A stretch of DNA of 64,000 nucleotides from Ptychodera flava. Taxonomy: Eukaryota; Hemichordata; Enteropneusta; Ptychoderidae. The stretch lies in NCBI RefSeq assembly GCF_041260155.1, contig NC_091948.1, positions 2,712,001 through 2,776,000 on the forward strand, written 5' to 3'. The position numbers and the translations under genes are program-made. Positions 1 to 15,000 of this stretch are shown here, piece by piece. Under the pieces are notes generated by a model that was not told the origin of the DNA, searched no databases, and worked only from the letters and a program-made list of their open reading frames with translations. The number at the start of each line of letters is the position of its first letter. The first letter of the stretch is position 1.

Positions 1-3000
1 GTCCACTGGCACATGAAGGAAATATGCCTTCAAACTTAGGTTCATCCAATACCATACTATTTTGCTACAAATTACACACTGAATATTCAATAGCGACTTG
101 TCCTCCAAAACAACACTCTAAACTTTACTATTCAAAGTTATACTAATCCTGGTACAACAGTGTTTCCAAATATTTGTTGTTGCATTTGAAAAATGCATAT
201 TACATTCTTGTCCAGACAATTTCGGTTTCTGCTGTTATTGACAATATCAGAGGCCAAGTTTGGTGATGCTAACTATACACAGCAAAGTTATTATTGACCA
301 TAGTAATTTTTAGATTTCAAATTTTGGTCAAGATGAAGTCGTACCATCCATCGATGGAAACCACCCATATGCTGTTTCCTCAATTCTGACTGGACTTGCA
401 AACAAGGACAGCTCAAAGTTTACTTAAACAAAGTGTAAGTAGGCAGTTTTGTTTTTGGAAAAATAAGCAATATTCCACTGGCACATGAAGGAAATATGCC
501 TCCAAGGCATCATCAGCCTATCATCAGTCTTACCTGAACTACTCTCTTCAGGTTCACTACTGGAATAAAATTTCTCTGGTTGGCTTTTCTTCTTCTTCTT
601 GGATGTAAACTTAGGTTCATCCCAGGGAGTTGGCATCTTGTAAATTGCAAATAAAGTAACAGAGTTTAATACTCTCATGGATTTGTTCATGGCAGACTGA
701 GCAGTCAGGGAATAATTTTTTTTCTTTTTGCTCATTTTCAACAAGAAACACAAATAAAAATGTCCCCTTTCTCCTAAGGACTGTACATCTCAAATGTTAG
801 ATTGAGTATGTCTGAAAGTAACGCAAATATCAAATGAACTTGCTGTTCAAACTCTCTCCATTAATTTAACATGTCACCTGTGCAGTGACCAGAATTATTC
901 TGGATATGGACGGTTATTTTTGGAATATCAAGATCACACATGCAGTACTACTGCAAGTTGCTTTGAACTTGATCTCTTTACATATTTTGAGGAATCTTGA
1001 GAAGAAAATTGAGAACTCAGCAAAAATTCAACCTGACTAAAGAGGATAAATTCTTTGACATATAAATTGCACATTCAGTAGTACAATGAGTATAGCATTA
1101 TGTTGTTTAGGCATTTACTCTGACGTCATCTTTCTCTCTTTAACTTCAACAAATGTTCTTGCTATGATGCTATGTCACCATAGTTTTACCCTTTCACTTC
1201 CATTTGACTCTGTAGAGATCCTCCAACCCTTTCACAGCCAGAGTGTGGTACATCCCCATTGTTTTCAAGAGGATGGGTGGATCCACATACAGCAAACAAA
1301 TTATCCTTTCACAAACTGTTCCTATAATCAAATATTACAAATTTACAGTATACTCACCTCCACATTCCGTACAGACGGATCTGGAGCAACGTCCGGGAAT
1401 TCGGGCAATTCATTGTACCCTGTTGTTTTAGCATTGATCATGTGTGATAGCGACCCTAATTGAAACTGATCCCGGTCTGAAATGTGAAAAATGAAGTATA
1501 AATTAGATGAATGCAAACATATGCCAACAGTAAGTGCCATGAGTAAGCATATTTCCCCCAAATCTGAGTTGTTGTTTTCTTTAACAAAACCACCGTCTTT
1601 TGGGTTCTCTATAATTTTTTCAGCAACAGAAAGCACTGAAGTAGCTTAGGACCATTTCAAAAGTGGACAATGTTTTCATTACAAACCAGACATACTGCCA
1701 CGCTCTATTGTCTATGCTTGTTACAGTACGTTTTTGTACAAGTTCAAAAAATAGTATGCACGCAAATACCATTTCTAATTCCAGGCATTTACCCCTGTGC
1801 CCAGAGCAGTGGCTGTATTTATCATAAGAGAATGGACAGCTGTGGGGTTGTTATTGGCAACTAAAATGCTTTCAGCAAAGTGCAAATAGAAATGGACAGG
1901 TGAAAACACATGTTGAACCTCCAAGAAAGTCAAGTGCACCATGATCTAGTAAATAATTGATATGAAAAAGCTTCATAAATATGCAAAATATATGCTAATT
2001 GAGACTTGTTTTCTGAGTTAATCTCTATCATGGTTATCTTCTGCTGCAGTAAGAGCTATTTGCTGCATGGAAGGTAACTATGGCAATTTTATTTACAGCT
2101 GAAAGTTTAGAACTGGTCTTTCAAGTTAGAACACAACTGAATGTACCTTTGAAAACTGATTCTAAAACTGGTGCTGGTTTGGATGACAGAAACATCTTCT
2201 TGGCATGTTTGCTGAGGGCCCCGCCTTTCTCATTCGGGAAGAGCAGTTGTCTCTGAAACCTAGCTCTGTCTCGGATGTCGTAATTCTGATCGTACTTGGC
2301 TAGATTCAACACATACTGACATAGAAGTTTTGTCTGGAGAGAAAATAAAATACAGTTTGTCATAAGAATGATTTTTGAATAATTGCACCATATAGCCTTC
2401 AAATATGTATATTTCCATTGAAACTTCAGGGTAGTACACTGTGTCAGTCCTTTCTTCAACACAATGTCACTGACTGCACATTGGCATTCATTTGGCTCTG
2501 TCTTACCTGACAATTTCTCCTACTATCAAGATGACATCCAAAAATATGTAATTTATATACTCTTTAGATATAATATTATTAAGGAAATCAACACCTCTGT
2601 TCCTATGGCAACAGGTGCATGAAGCATTACTTTCCAACACTGATCCTTGCTTTAGCATACAGTAACTGAGAGTCCATGACTGTAGTGTTATATTATCCAA
2701 TTTATCCACAAACACTTGTGTAATATTGCCAATGCATATCTGAAATTGCCAGTCAATGGCTTTTTTACACTTCTGTAATATTGCCAATGCATATCTGAAA
2801 TTGCCAGTCAATGGCTTTTTTAATCCTTTGAGTGCCAAGACAAATTTTGTCGCCTCTACATAATATAACAGTTTTCCAGATTTTCTCCAAAGTTTGATCG
2901 AAAACAGCAGTCAATGAAAAGTGATATTCAAATTTTGGTGTGAAAAATGACAGCAGTCAACGGATTAACAGCCTGTCTTGGAATGTTTGGTTATCTGTGC

Positions 3001-6000
3001 ATGTTTCTCTTCATTCTTAAGACATTACTCACTGTATGAAGAATGGTTGTATGGAATGGATGACAGGATGTGCATTTGGTGGCAATGCAGCATAATGTTC
3101 ACAACTGTATGGACTATTTTCTCATCAGTGAGTTTTTCACATCCTTTTGCCACTTACCAAACAAGGAGGAAAAGTTATGATTTGGTGAATGAAGAACTTA
3201 TGCATTACAGAATCTCTACACTTGAAACATTTATGTCTATTCACAGTTTACCTGTTTTGAATTTGTTAAATATAGTTTAGCTCCTAAGTTCAAAATTTGC
3301 AACTTGACAATGTCCTCTTCAGTGATGAAAGTCTTGGCCATCTTGCGGAGTACATCAGGTGCTATCTTTGGTACCCTGTCTGAATACTCCCCAATCAACC
3401 AGAGAATGCTGGCCCTCGCCATGGGAACCTGAAGTGCAAAATACCAACAATTGTCAGTGAAAGTTGGGGTATAACAACTGGCAAAAATTCTGACAACTTG
3501 CTACATGTCAGTTCCTTGCATGTTGTCTTCCACATTCTCCACAGACTTTATATTCTTGTTCTTCAAATAACTGTGTTCTTTCTCAATACACGACATCAAG
3601 TTCTCCATCATTCAAAACCCTTAAACTGTTGAATTGCCTAATTCTGTTTCTACATCATTTTATTTTTTATTTTCAAGTTCTTTCTTTTTCATAAGTAACC
3701 ATGCAAAGGCTCTCTCCTAACCTCTTTCTGCAGCACTTTCTTTGTACAAGTCCACTGTTTCACAATTATGATTCGTGGATACTTGTATTCGTAAAAGTTA
3801 TGGTTACACAGTGATAAAGACTTCATGAAATCTGAGTACAAGCAAAAGTTGTTTGAAAATGCATGGTGAGAAAGTCAGGGTATACAACAGCATACACTAC
3901 AACTGAATTTACACACATACATCACTGTATGTGTGTCCCCTAGCAGTGCTGACTGAATATTGCTGTGTTTTAATACTCACTGTAATTGTGTCTGTAAGTC
4001 TTGCTAGATGTCTGATGATTTCCTTGTGTTCAGTGGGGTTCATCTGCAGTAGTTTCTTCATCACCACAACACTCTCACCAACAACAGACTCTGTAAAGAG
4101 AAAATTGTACTGATAAATGACAGAATCCCACAACCAACAGGATTTTCCTTTTTCGCTGTTCTCAACACTATCTGTTTCGTATGAATATTAACGGCTATCG
4201 TGAAATGGGTTTACATTGCTACAACAAGTGAAGTAACAACAACTCTCTTCAACTTCCCTTCCTCTGCTCCCATAAATATGGCATTCAAAATAACCACTTA
4301 TATGGAAAATCACGATAACATCACATACTGGTTTGAGAATTAGCTTCATTTCCCGTGTTTCATTTATGCACTAGAACTGTGATGTACTCAAGTGAACCAG
4401 TACAATAATGCTGCAGCATACAATCATACAATAATCACAGCATTTCTATTTGATTTTCATTGAAGCTCCCTGGGATTTCATACATTTCAAAGCTGTGACA
4501 ATTCTGTCCTCTTACCGTCTCTGTTTGACAGCAACGCCATCAAACCATTCAGGCAAGTGTCTGTCACTTCTGAAATATTGCTGGCACACCGACCTATAGC
4601 CTGGATGGTGGCCGCCACAAAATTCTTATCTGAACTTGTCACATAAGTCTGCAAAAATTATCAAAACAAAAAATACTGATGAAGAAAGAAGTGAGAATAT
4701 TTTATGAAAATAGCCTGTCAGCAGGCTAGATTAAACATGCAGCATCATACTGCAGGTTTTGAATTTTCCATTGTATTATAATTACTAAACTTATTTTTGT
4801 CTGTATTCATAAGGCATCGAGCTTTGTGATAGGTAATAGACATGGTAATAGCCATGGTAATGGACATGAAAATAGACAGGGCAATAGACATTGTAATAGA
4901 CATGGTAATAGACATGGCAATAGACATTGTAATAGACATGGTGATAGACATGGCAATAGACATGGTAATAGACATGGCAATAGACATGGTAATAGACATG
5001 GCAATAGACATGGTAATAGACATGGCAATAGACATGGCAATAGACATGGCAATAGACATGGTAATAGACATGGCAATAGACATGGTAATAGACATGGCAA
5101 CAGACATGGTAACAGACATGGTGATAGACATGGCAATAGACATGGTAATAGACATGGCAATAGACATGGTGATAGACATGGCAATAGACATGGCAATAGA
5201 CACAGTAATAGACATGGTAATAGACATGGCAATAGACATGGTAATAGACATGGCAACAGACATGGTAATAGACATGGTAATAGACATAGTGATAGACATG
5301 GTAATAGACATGCAAATTCTTTGCACGGGTGGTGTAATACTTGAGAGCTGATTTTGTTCAAACAACATACTATCTTGACATCAAAAGGTGTCATTATTAT
5401 GAGTGTTCAACTTGGCGTGAAATATGCTTGACTATTGATTTCCATAATGGCTGAGATTTCCATGTTGATGTATTTTGTGCAATATCCATAGCATGAAATT
5501 TGTAAGTGTAGAGTGGGCTGCTAAATGTCTTTACTGAATGGCGTACAGAAGGCTACATTAGACATAAACATTATAATACCACAGGTCTAATTTATATTAT
5601 CACCGCAGTAGTGCTGCTATTGTCATGTAGCATCACATTTTGAGATGAAACAACAGTACATTAGCTCCTTGAGTGACAGGTCCATGACAGCTTTGGCAGG
5701 ACACCCATGGAGCAATATAACACACATGATTTGGTCTGACACAGTGACATAACAGTAAGTGTTATCAGTGTTCACTGGGCGTAAAATGCACTTCATAAAT
5801 GGCTTTCAACTAGGGAATAGCCTCTAGACAAAAAAGGACCGTGGAAGTCTGGATGGAAACAGGGGTGGCAAATACAGCAGAAAATTGATTAAAACTCTCT
5901 TAAGAAGATATCAGAAATGCTACGAATGCTTCAAATTCCTGTTGTTTAGGCTGTCTATGCTTTTACTTTGGTCCCAATGCATGGTTACACTTTCAACAGT

Positions 6001-9000
6001 CTGGGATTATCTGTAAAGAGAGGCCACTGGTCAGGGATTTGCCAGAGCCATCAGAAACTCTGGATGTGCAACCCACCCAGTGTGAGATGGAAGACACTCT
6101 CTCATTGGACAGCTGAATCTACAGCAATATCAAGGTTTGTTATTAAATACAATAAACTGGGCAACAAATCATTGATTAACCTGACTATTCTAATTGGAAT
6201 TTATCAATCTATTTGACTTTGAAGTGTAGTGATCCGTTAATGAAAGGGGAAATTAGTTTATAACTTTTGACGACTGAAAACCATCTTGGGTGATGAAATA
6301 AGGTTGTACAACTGTTGATTTAGTAAGATGCTAATATATTTTACAGAGCTGTAAATACAAAGGGCTGAAAAAGTGATAACAGTAAATAACATAACAAACA
6401 CCCAGACAAAATTTTATGTAAAGTTTTTATGATGTAAAAATTCAAATTTAGATAAACTTTTTGTAACATTTGACAGTCCACTGCTGTAAGCACAACTTTA
6501 CAAAAAGTTTCAAACACTGCACTGCTATTTTCTGGTTATTCCTCTGTGAACTCAACAGATCAATCCATTTAGATGATTTCTACATAAACTGTTAGGGTGG
6601 GAAGGGGCAAGTTGTGAGTAATCCCCGACTTTACCTGGAACTCTCGAAGAATGGTGGATATACTAGTCTCACTGGCTAAGTTTGTAAGGATCTCCAGCTT
6701 GAGCAAGCGGATGTGTGTGGGATCGTTGGATCTGACAAAGAAACTCTTCAGGAATGGTTCAAACATTCCCCTCCTCTTGGCACTCATGGTGGCGATGTTA
6801 CTAAGTACTATTGACTGTACTTCCCTGGTGAGACACAAACAAACAGCACACACTCATATAAAGATGCGCAACCAAGAAAAATTGTGAGATATATACACCA
6901 GGTGAACATGAATAGGATAATGATCTAGTTGGTCAACATCAACAATAATTTCCACATTATGTAAAATACACACAGAATTGGGCTCTATATTGCGATTGGA
7001 ATGTTCATCAAAAGTTGCCTCGTTTTCCAATTTAGAACTTGTACTTTAGCTCTGGGTAATATCAGAGTATGACAGGAGATATCTTTTCTTACCTGTCATG
7101 TGATTTTCATATCTGTTCAACATTTTGTTGCTTAGGGTAGAGTATCACATACCTGATTTGCTATGTAAAATAAGCCATGAATAACACAATGTCATCACAT
7201 TCACAGGGAAAATGGCTGATTTTACACTGTACTCACAAATAAAGAGTGAACACACTACCATCTTAAAGTACAAAATATCCCTCATGACAGAAGTTTACAT
7301 TTTTATCTTCTAACTTTTCACCAATCTATAACTTGGGAACAGTAAAACTGGATTTTGTCCAGAATATATTTATTTACCTATGGCTTCTCAATAGCCTGAC
7401 AAGTGGTTTAGCGACAATTCCAACTTCACTTTTTGGTGCTATGTGGTGATACAGTTGGGCTACTGCCATGACAACCTGCAAAGAGTGAGTGAGAAGGAAC
7501 TGAGGTTACCATGGACACACACGTAAGGAATCATCCCACGCATGGCTAGGGGTATGCAAATATGTTATCTCTGGTTACCATGGTTACAAGAATAAACTTC
7601 CTCCTATACACAAATAAAATCATCAGCACTATATTGTAACAGTTGGTGAAAGGACATTGTGCACAATTTAGTAAAAGCATAACACATACAATGATCAAAT
7701 CATATTGGATACTTTAGCTTATAGCTCTGGTCTTGTAAATATTCTCAAAAGAAACAAGATACATATTTCTTGTAGTTGTAGAGGCATACTCATTATCAAG
7801 TTCTACATCACTTAGATACTGAAAACTCAATTGCACTGATATAATAAAATAAAACACAAATGATACATTTCTGATAGAGCTGGTCATGCAGACATTCACA
7901 AAAAGAAACAAAGTGTGTATTTACAGTAGTAGCATACTTATGGTACAGTTCAACCATCACTTAGACACTGATAAGTCAATTTGAATTGAACACATACACC
8001 GCCGCTGTGTCTAGACACAGCCACTGTGTCTAGATTGCTGGTTACTCACCGAGGCATTCCTGCTTTGTAGCAACGGTTTGCAATTTCTGAGTAATAATCT
8101 GTGGTCATGATCCATGATGTAAGGTTTCTTCTCCGCAAGATTGGAAGCTTGTTTGCTCTCCTTGTCACTGTCATCGTCAGAGCCGTAAAAATTCTCAGGG
8201 GTTTCTTCGGTGATAAAATCCTGGGAAAATCACAAAGTTTGTCAGGTTTTTCCTATGTTCTGGACCTATCCATTTAAACAGGTCCACATTCACCATTCAT
8301 AACAATTGGTTTGAGCCAAACAATGGCGACGAAGGGTAAAACTTGAAATGTACACACATTGTGCTGATTTAACCAAAATATTTATTGCATTCAAAACATC
8401 AAAACAATCATGTACAGAAGGGGGTGTTCAACAAAGAGAGAAACATAGAAGGTCCAAGACAGAAACCAAACTTCACTGAACACAAGTATAGTCTTCAATA
8501 CACTTACTGTAGAAATACAAAGTTCACTTACCCCTTTGTTGGGATCCAAGAATTGTGTTCTAGAGTATCTCGTTAGCATATTAATAATGATCACCTGGCC
8601 CCACTCTTCCACATCTATCAGCAGATTGCAGAGTTTGCGGTAATGTTTATGGATAAGATCAATGCGTTCAGGGCACACCTCCTCAAAGGAATATACAACA
8701 CTGCCAGCAACAAGCTACAGTGGTGAAAAGAAAACTAATTTAACAAAACCTGTCATCAAGGGTGTCTTCTAAGCCATGGATTTATATTCATGATATATGA
8801 GAACATAAATCCTATGAGAACAATAGGATTATTTTGTTATTTATTGTTTATCTGAACCATAACCTGATTCAGGAGATGATCAACCATTGTTGTTGCCTGA
8901 AAGGAGCAGGGTATGATCTCATGATATTGCCAACTTTGGACATAAATCGTTATTTGAGATGATATTGGAGTCATATAAATGCCATGGTGAAGTGATATTC

Positions 9001-12000
9001 TGTTCAAAGCTGGTGATAATAGTGCTACAGATGGATTTTACATCAATTAGGAGTCTACAGCAACCTTTTGAGAATACTGTATGCTGGAAATATACAAACC
9101 CCCCTGAGAAAATGTTTATTGTAACAGCAGTGACTGAAAATATAAGAAGATTAAATGTAGGCTGACAAAAAGCTGTCAACGGCGTCTCTGGCATCAAGAC
9201 ACCTCACAGCCGGTGTCAAATCAACAAATTACTTTTTCAATGTAAGCTTTTTGTTTACGTCGATCTAATATCTAGTTGATAAATTTCACTCACTATCGGT
9301 GGTAATTACTAGAGTCTGCTAATTTAAGAATTCAGATTTGCATATGACAGATACATACCGTAGTTTTGTCAGATAACAATTTCTCTATCACTTCAATCAA
9401 TTGCTCCTTCTGTTCTGGGTCAAGACTGGTAATATGTTAAATAGAAGAATATCAGCACAATGTTAGTGAAATGATAACATTTTCCAGCATAGAAATTTAA
9501 AGTTTACCTACAATTTGTTTGGCTCTTCAAATTAAATGCATACATCCACAAAATCAGCACTTTTGAGCTACACGCAAGTTGCTTATTATTAATAATAACT
9601 TATGAAAATAAATATTTATGGGTGTCTATTCATGATAATCACACAGCTGTATGAAGTATCCATCCAACTAAATTGTTTAAAGTCTGATTTGGATGTGTAA
9701 AACTGTCCACTGCATTTGCAAGGAATAAGAAGCCACTGAAAAGACATTGTTTTATGTTCAGCTGTTTGTTCTTTGCTGTCTTCTGTTGGATTATCAAATG
9801 ACAATGGAACAGAAAATGATATAACATAGGGGACTGCATTTTACAGAAAGGAAACGATTGAGGGTTTCAAAAATGATAAGTACTGGTACAAGGCAGCAAA
9901 GGATGCCAAGTGTACACAATGTTCAACCCCCTTCAGAGTTGAAAAGTGTTTTGATGGAAGACAGCCGACCAAAGTCAATGAAAATCCACCCTGGCTAGAA
10001 ATTACCTCTCCAGAATCAACATGAATGGTTAACTAATGAACATTTACCTATAGAGTTTGGGAATGGCATGGGCTGCCGTCTTCCTGACATAAGGCGACAT
10101 GTCATTGACAGCTTCCTTGATGGCAAGCATCATGATAGGCACAATGACGGGAACTCTGATGCTGGATAGCACCCGGAGAGCTGAAGCCCGGATCAGCTGA
10201 TTGGGATCCTGAAATGAAATGAAAGGAGGCAATGCCAGTTATCACAAAATCACCACGATAAGAACACTTTGACCTAAAATATCAATGGTGAAGAATATTA
10301 TACAAACTCCTAGATGACGTGACCAAAGTCAACTAGTACTACACCTAGGGAACAATGCCGTGAAAGGGGGCTGAAGATATCAATTTTTCTGGGGCTGAAC
10401 TGTGACTAATGAAACACCACATTCAACAACCAATTAATCCTTTTTCGACCAGGCTCCACAAACAAACCATAGAAATAAATACAACTTGAGAGAAAGATGA
10501 TTAACTGGGCTCTCTCACAGCCCTAAGGTGACCTATGCAGATTTAAAACTCTACCCTACAATTATGAACCCTGAACGATTTGGATGGCACATGGCAAAAC
10601 CCTCCCTGGCTACATCAGTTTGCTGAGCTGGGTTACATTATGGCTTCAGTTGAAAGGGCGGGAGAGAGCCACATATGAATTGAATAGCCAACCATGCGCT
10701 GTGAGATGGAAAGCAATGCAACAACATACACTACACACAAAAATGGTATTAGCAAGTGGCTCTTTTCACCATATTGTGAAAATACACTATTACACGTATG
10801 GAACTCAAACACTGCAACATGTGCACAGGTTTTCCAAAAGGCCTTATATATTGACTTTAAATCTTATGTCACACTCTATTTTTTGACATATATTTCAGAT
10901 AAAAAACACTCTGCCAACAGAATGAACTGCTTGTTATGAGAAGAGACATTTGGAAATGTCGTTTCTGAGTCTTGCCTTTGCACACTGCCTTACAAATGTG
11001 ACGTACCAGCAACCCTGACCTTTCTGTGTGTAACAGCCCCTCTGATTACATTACAAATGCTGGCATGTGGATACAACAGCACCGGATGTCACCTGGCAAT
11101 TCATACATTACATATTTTCAGTACTTATATCAGAGTTATTTGACGTGTCTCATTTGAAGTTCTTTTTGACCAGCAATTCTTGATAAATGGGACAGATTTT
11201 GATAGTCATACTGTATACAGACTTTATTGAAATACGCGTACAACCTGTCAAGGCACTGGCAGAGTAATACTGCTCATTGTTTATTCGTGAATAAAGATTG
11301 GACTCTCTGACACAATAAGTGAACAAATGAGGGAAGTTCAGACAAATTCATACAATTTCAATGCAGGTTTAGTTCAATATATCAACAATTTACAGCATGG
11401 CATATCAGCAAGGTTACAGTACAAACGTCAAATAGCAGACATTAGCTTCAGAATTAATCTGTTGAAGACTGATGATTATTTGTGTCTTATTTTATGACAA
11501 ATTTTACACATCAAAGAACAACTTTCCTTTACAATTTGAACATTCAGGAATTAAATGACTTGGGATGGGATAAATTACCATGTGAAATTCATTCTTACAA
11601 AGAATGCACCCTTTTCAAATGCTGGTGGCATTTTTTGTATTTTTACTCAGAATGACAGTATGGTTACAGAACTATTTTCGTATCAATGCATGTACCCAAC
11701 GGATTACTGACACAGAAAATAAAGTGACATATGTAAGTGTTCAACCTGAAAAATCATTCTCTCATACAATTTCCATCAAAATTACTGTCATCTTTTTCAA
11801 TCCATCCAATGACACACATACAACAAAGCATTCCTCCAAAACATGGGAATATCACTTCAACGACATTTTTTCAAAAGTGTTTTACGATTGCAGCTTGCTG
11901 GAATCGGTTCATATTCCAAAATTCTATTGAATTAACAAGCAGCACAACTCACATTATTAAATTATGTTAAATCAATGCATTAGCTGAACTGTGTTTTGTG

Positions 12001-15000
12001 CTCATGTTTTGTATATTTTAATTTCAAGTAGCAGAGATGATGTCTGAAATTTGATAGAAGTTACAGTGTGAGTGAATGTTAAAGTTCATACCGTGAATGC
12101 ATGTGACTGATTTCAAATAGATTATATTGCGATTCACAAACTTCCACCATATCAAATGACTTCATGGTAAGAGAATGTCACACACAATATCATACCTGAA
12201 ACGATTTTCTTGTTATATTTTACCAGACTTCCAAGGTTTTTGACTACAAAAATTATTTATGAATGAGTAAGAATGTTACAGTTACCATTGCCGGACTTTG
12301 TTTTAACAGTTGATGTAGCTGTCAATACATGCAGCTCATTCATACTATTATCTATGCATGACTAGTTTTTGTTTTGTTTTTTGATAACTACTTCTATTAA
12401 CTGAAATGTGATAAAATATCCTGCATTGTAATATGTTATCCAGTTTCTAAACATACAAATTGTTCAGCAGTTTCAAAATGTATTCATCAACTTCAATTTA
12501 TTTTATTTATCTGAAATAAATATATGATAATAGCATATACCAGTAATATGTATGAATACCTAATACATATTACCAGCTGTGCAAACAGTACATACACAGA
12601 CTTCTGTTGAGAAGCTGAACAGTGGAAAGAAGATGGTACTGAACAAACAAACAAACAAACACTGATGGTATAAGCAACATATAGCTATGATCCTCCAAGT
12701 CCTTTTTTGGCAATTAGCTATTTTAGTGACAATTTTTCAGGTTATGTGTGACACATATTCAAATGAAAGTTTAGAAATCAGTGAAACATGTGAGGAATGG
12801 CACTGAAAGGGTTGCCTTTAGTATATGTGATTTATTAAATATTTATATCTAATAAATTGAATTAATTTTAAACTATTACCAAATGATGCATTATTGATTT
12901 TGTTTTTTGAGGACAATAAAGTGGATTAAATAAAAAAAATAAAAATTAAAAAAATGATGCATTATTCAATAATTCATATTGACATTCATGAAAAACCATC
13001 AAAACACTGCACAGTGGGTATTTTGAGATGGTAGGAATAATCCTATTCTGTAAAATCAAAAAATATGATCTGGACACAGTAGAGTCAGAGATGACCACAC
13101 ACCGGAGGGATCACTTTGGTGGTAGCTTCAGTTATTCAAACTCACTGTAGCAATGCATAACCTGATTGCAAATAGTCACTGGTCACTGGTCAATGGAGAG
13201 CATTTTAAGTTTGTCATACCTTGAGACCTTTCTGGAAAGTACTGATGGACAGCAAAGCCAGATCCTGCTGTTCCTCTGCGTACCTCACCAAATACACATA
13301 CACCAGTTTCTTGATCTGCAAAGACACACAGACATTGACAAAATGTGAAAGGTTGCACTGGGAGATCTGAGATAGCCACTCATAAGCGAAGGACTCCGTA
13401 ATGATGATCTCAAATCAAAGAGTCATCTTTAAGTGCTTGCATAGATGTGGCATAAGGGTTACGAAGGCTATGAGCATTTATGAAATGAGTAGCAGGTAGA
13501 TGTGCCTGTGGGAACAGAAGTGTGTTGCACAGATGAAACAGTATCGCCAAAAAGTTCATAACCTGACCCCCTCTTGGTTAGCAAAATGACTTGGGATCTC
13601 CCTCAGTCTGATATAAGCTCAGGGTAGTGAGATTAGTACCATTAAAGTAATAACTATGACTCATCAACTTAATTCAATGTGTTACTTTTCATCCTTTTGA
13701 CTGAGCTTTTGTACTACTGGTACTGTTTTTGTCATTTGAAATGGCATGATTAGCACTTAATATGGTGAGCCTTTGTTACAGGGCTAACAATATTTCAAAT
13801 GTCTGTTCTATGATTTTTTATAAATAGGGGCTGGACACTTTCCTCCTTGGAGTGTCAGTTAAGCAATTAATCTAAATGCTATGTTGCACTTGACGCAGAA
13901 AACAGCTAAATAATTTCATCGTTATCAGGGTTCTCCCTAGGATTTTTTTATAGAGTAGCGGCTAATTTGCATAATATTTGCATAATTAGTTTTTCAAATA
14001 TTTGCATATAGTTTGTTCGCCAAAAATTGACAAAACAGGGTACCTATGGAGTAGAGCCCCTCGACTGACTTTTTTTCCAAATTTAGTACATCCTTACTAA
14101 GTTGCATAAGCTCCTACCCTTGTTTAATTCCCATCTGCTGCCTTCATGCTCCAATAAAGAAAGGGTAGCAGAGTAAAATATATCGTAACAGTTGGTAAAA
14201 CTGCTCAGATCAAAGAAACTATTAAAAGATGTAAAACAATGAGGCATAGAAGTTCCCGTGACAGCATCGCCAGGAAAATACTACGTTTTTTCAGTACGTT
14301 TATCAGGGTTCTCTGATCCGGCGCACCCCGGTACCAAAATAGAAGAGTCCCACTCTGATGTCACATCCGCCATTGTTTACAGTATTTTCACTCACGCACG
14401 CGATGTGGGTTTTCATTCTCTTCATATGCATTTTCATTTGGTTAAAGCAATTAACACTCCATCTGTTAAGAGTTTTTACCACTGACTATAACAATTTTCA
14501 TTGCTATGTTGCTGTTTTCACAAGATACTGACCGTTTGATCTTGGAAAGTTGAGTTGCTTGTACGTGCAGCCAACCCATGCCGGTGTGCGGTGACTGACA
14601 GTTCACTATGCTAGGCTATGCTGTTGATCGGCAGCATACATGATCAGATGATGTCTTCGTTCCACTTTACTTTTTATTTCAAGATGTGAGACAAACAGAA
14701 ATTTCACCAAATCGCCACTTCTGTAGCTAGGGATTGTGTAATCAGTTTGATTTTGATTTGAAAATATTTCGTCAATTAAGAGCGGAAATCGTCGCTGACT
14801 TTTGCTGTCAATTTTTTCTGTCCTTTAGCTTTACAATTTCTTTGGATGGGTCGGTGCCGGTACCGTCAAGGGCCCACCACAAGGGACGTGTGAACTTGTT
14901 CTGTTGTTAACACTATTCATACAAATTGAAAGGAGTAATAACTAGTGACATTGTAAAACAAAGAAGCTACGAATAATCTGTCTTCCTTTTGTGTGATCGT

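Noticed and set aside
4745..5394. Five long overlapping open frames, up to 207 codons, on both strands
   Set aside because: They are by-products of the 12-bp minisatellite and lie in an AP-3 beta intron; no domain and no codon bias beyond the repeat.
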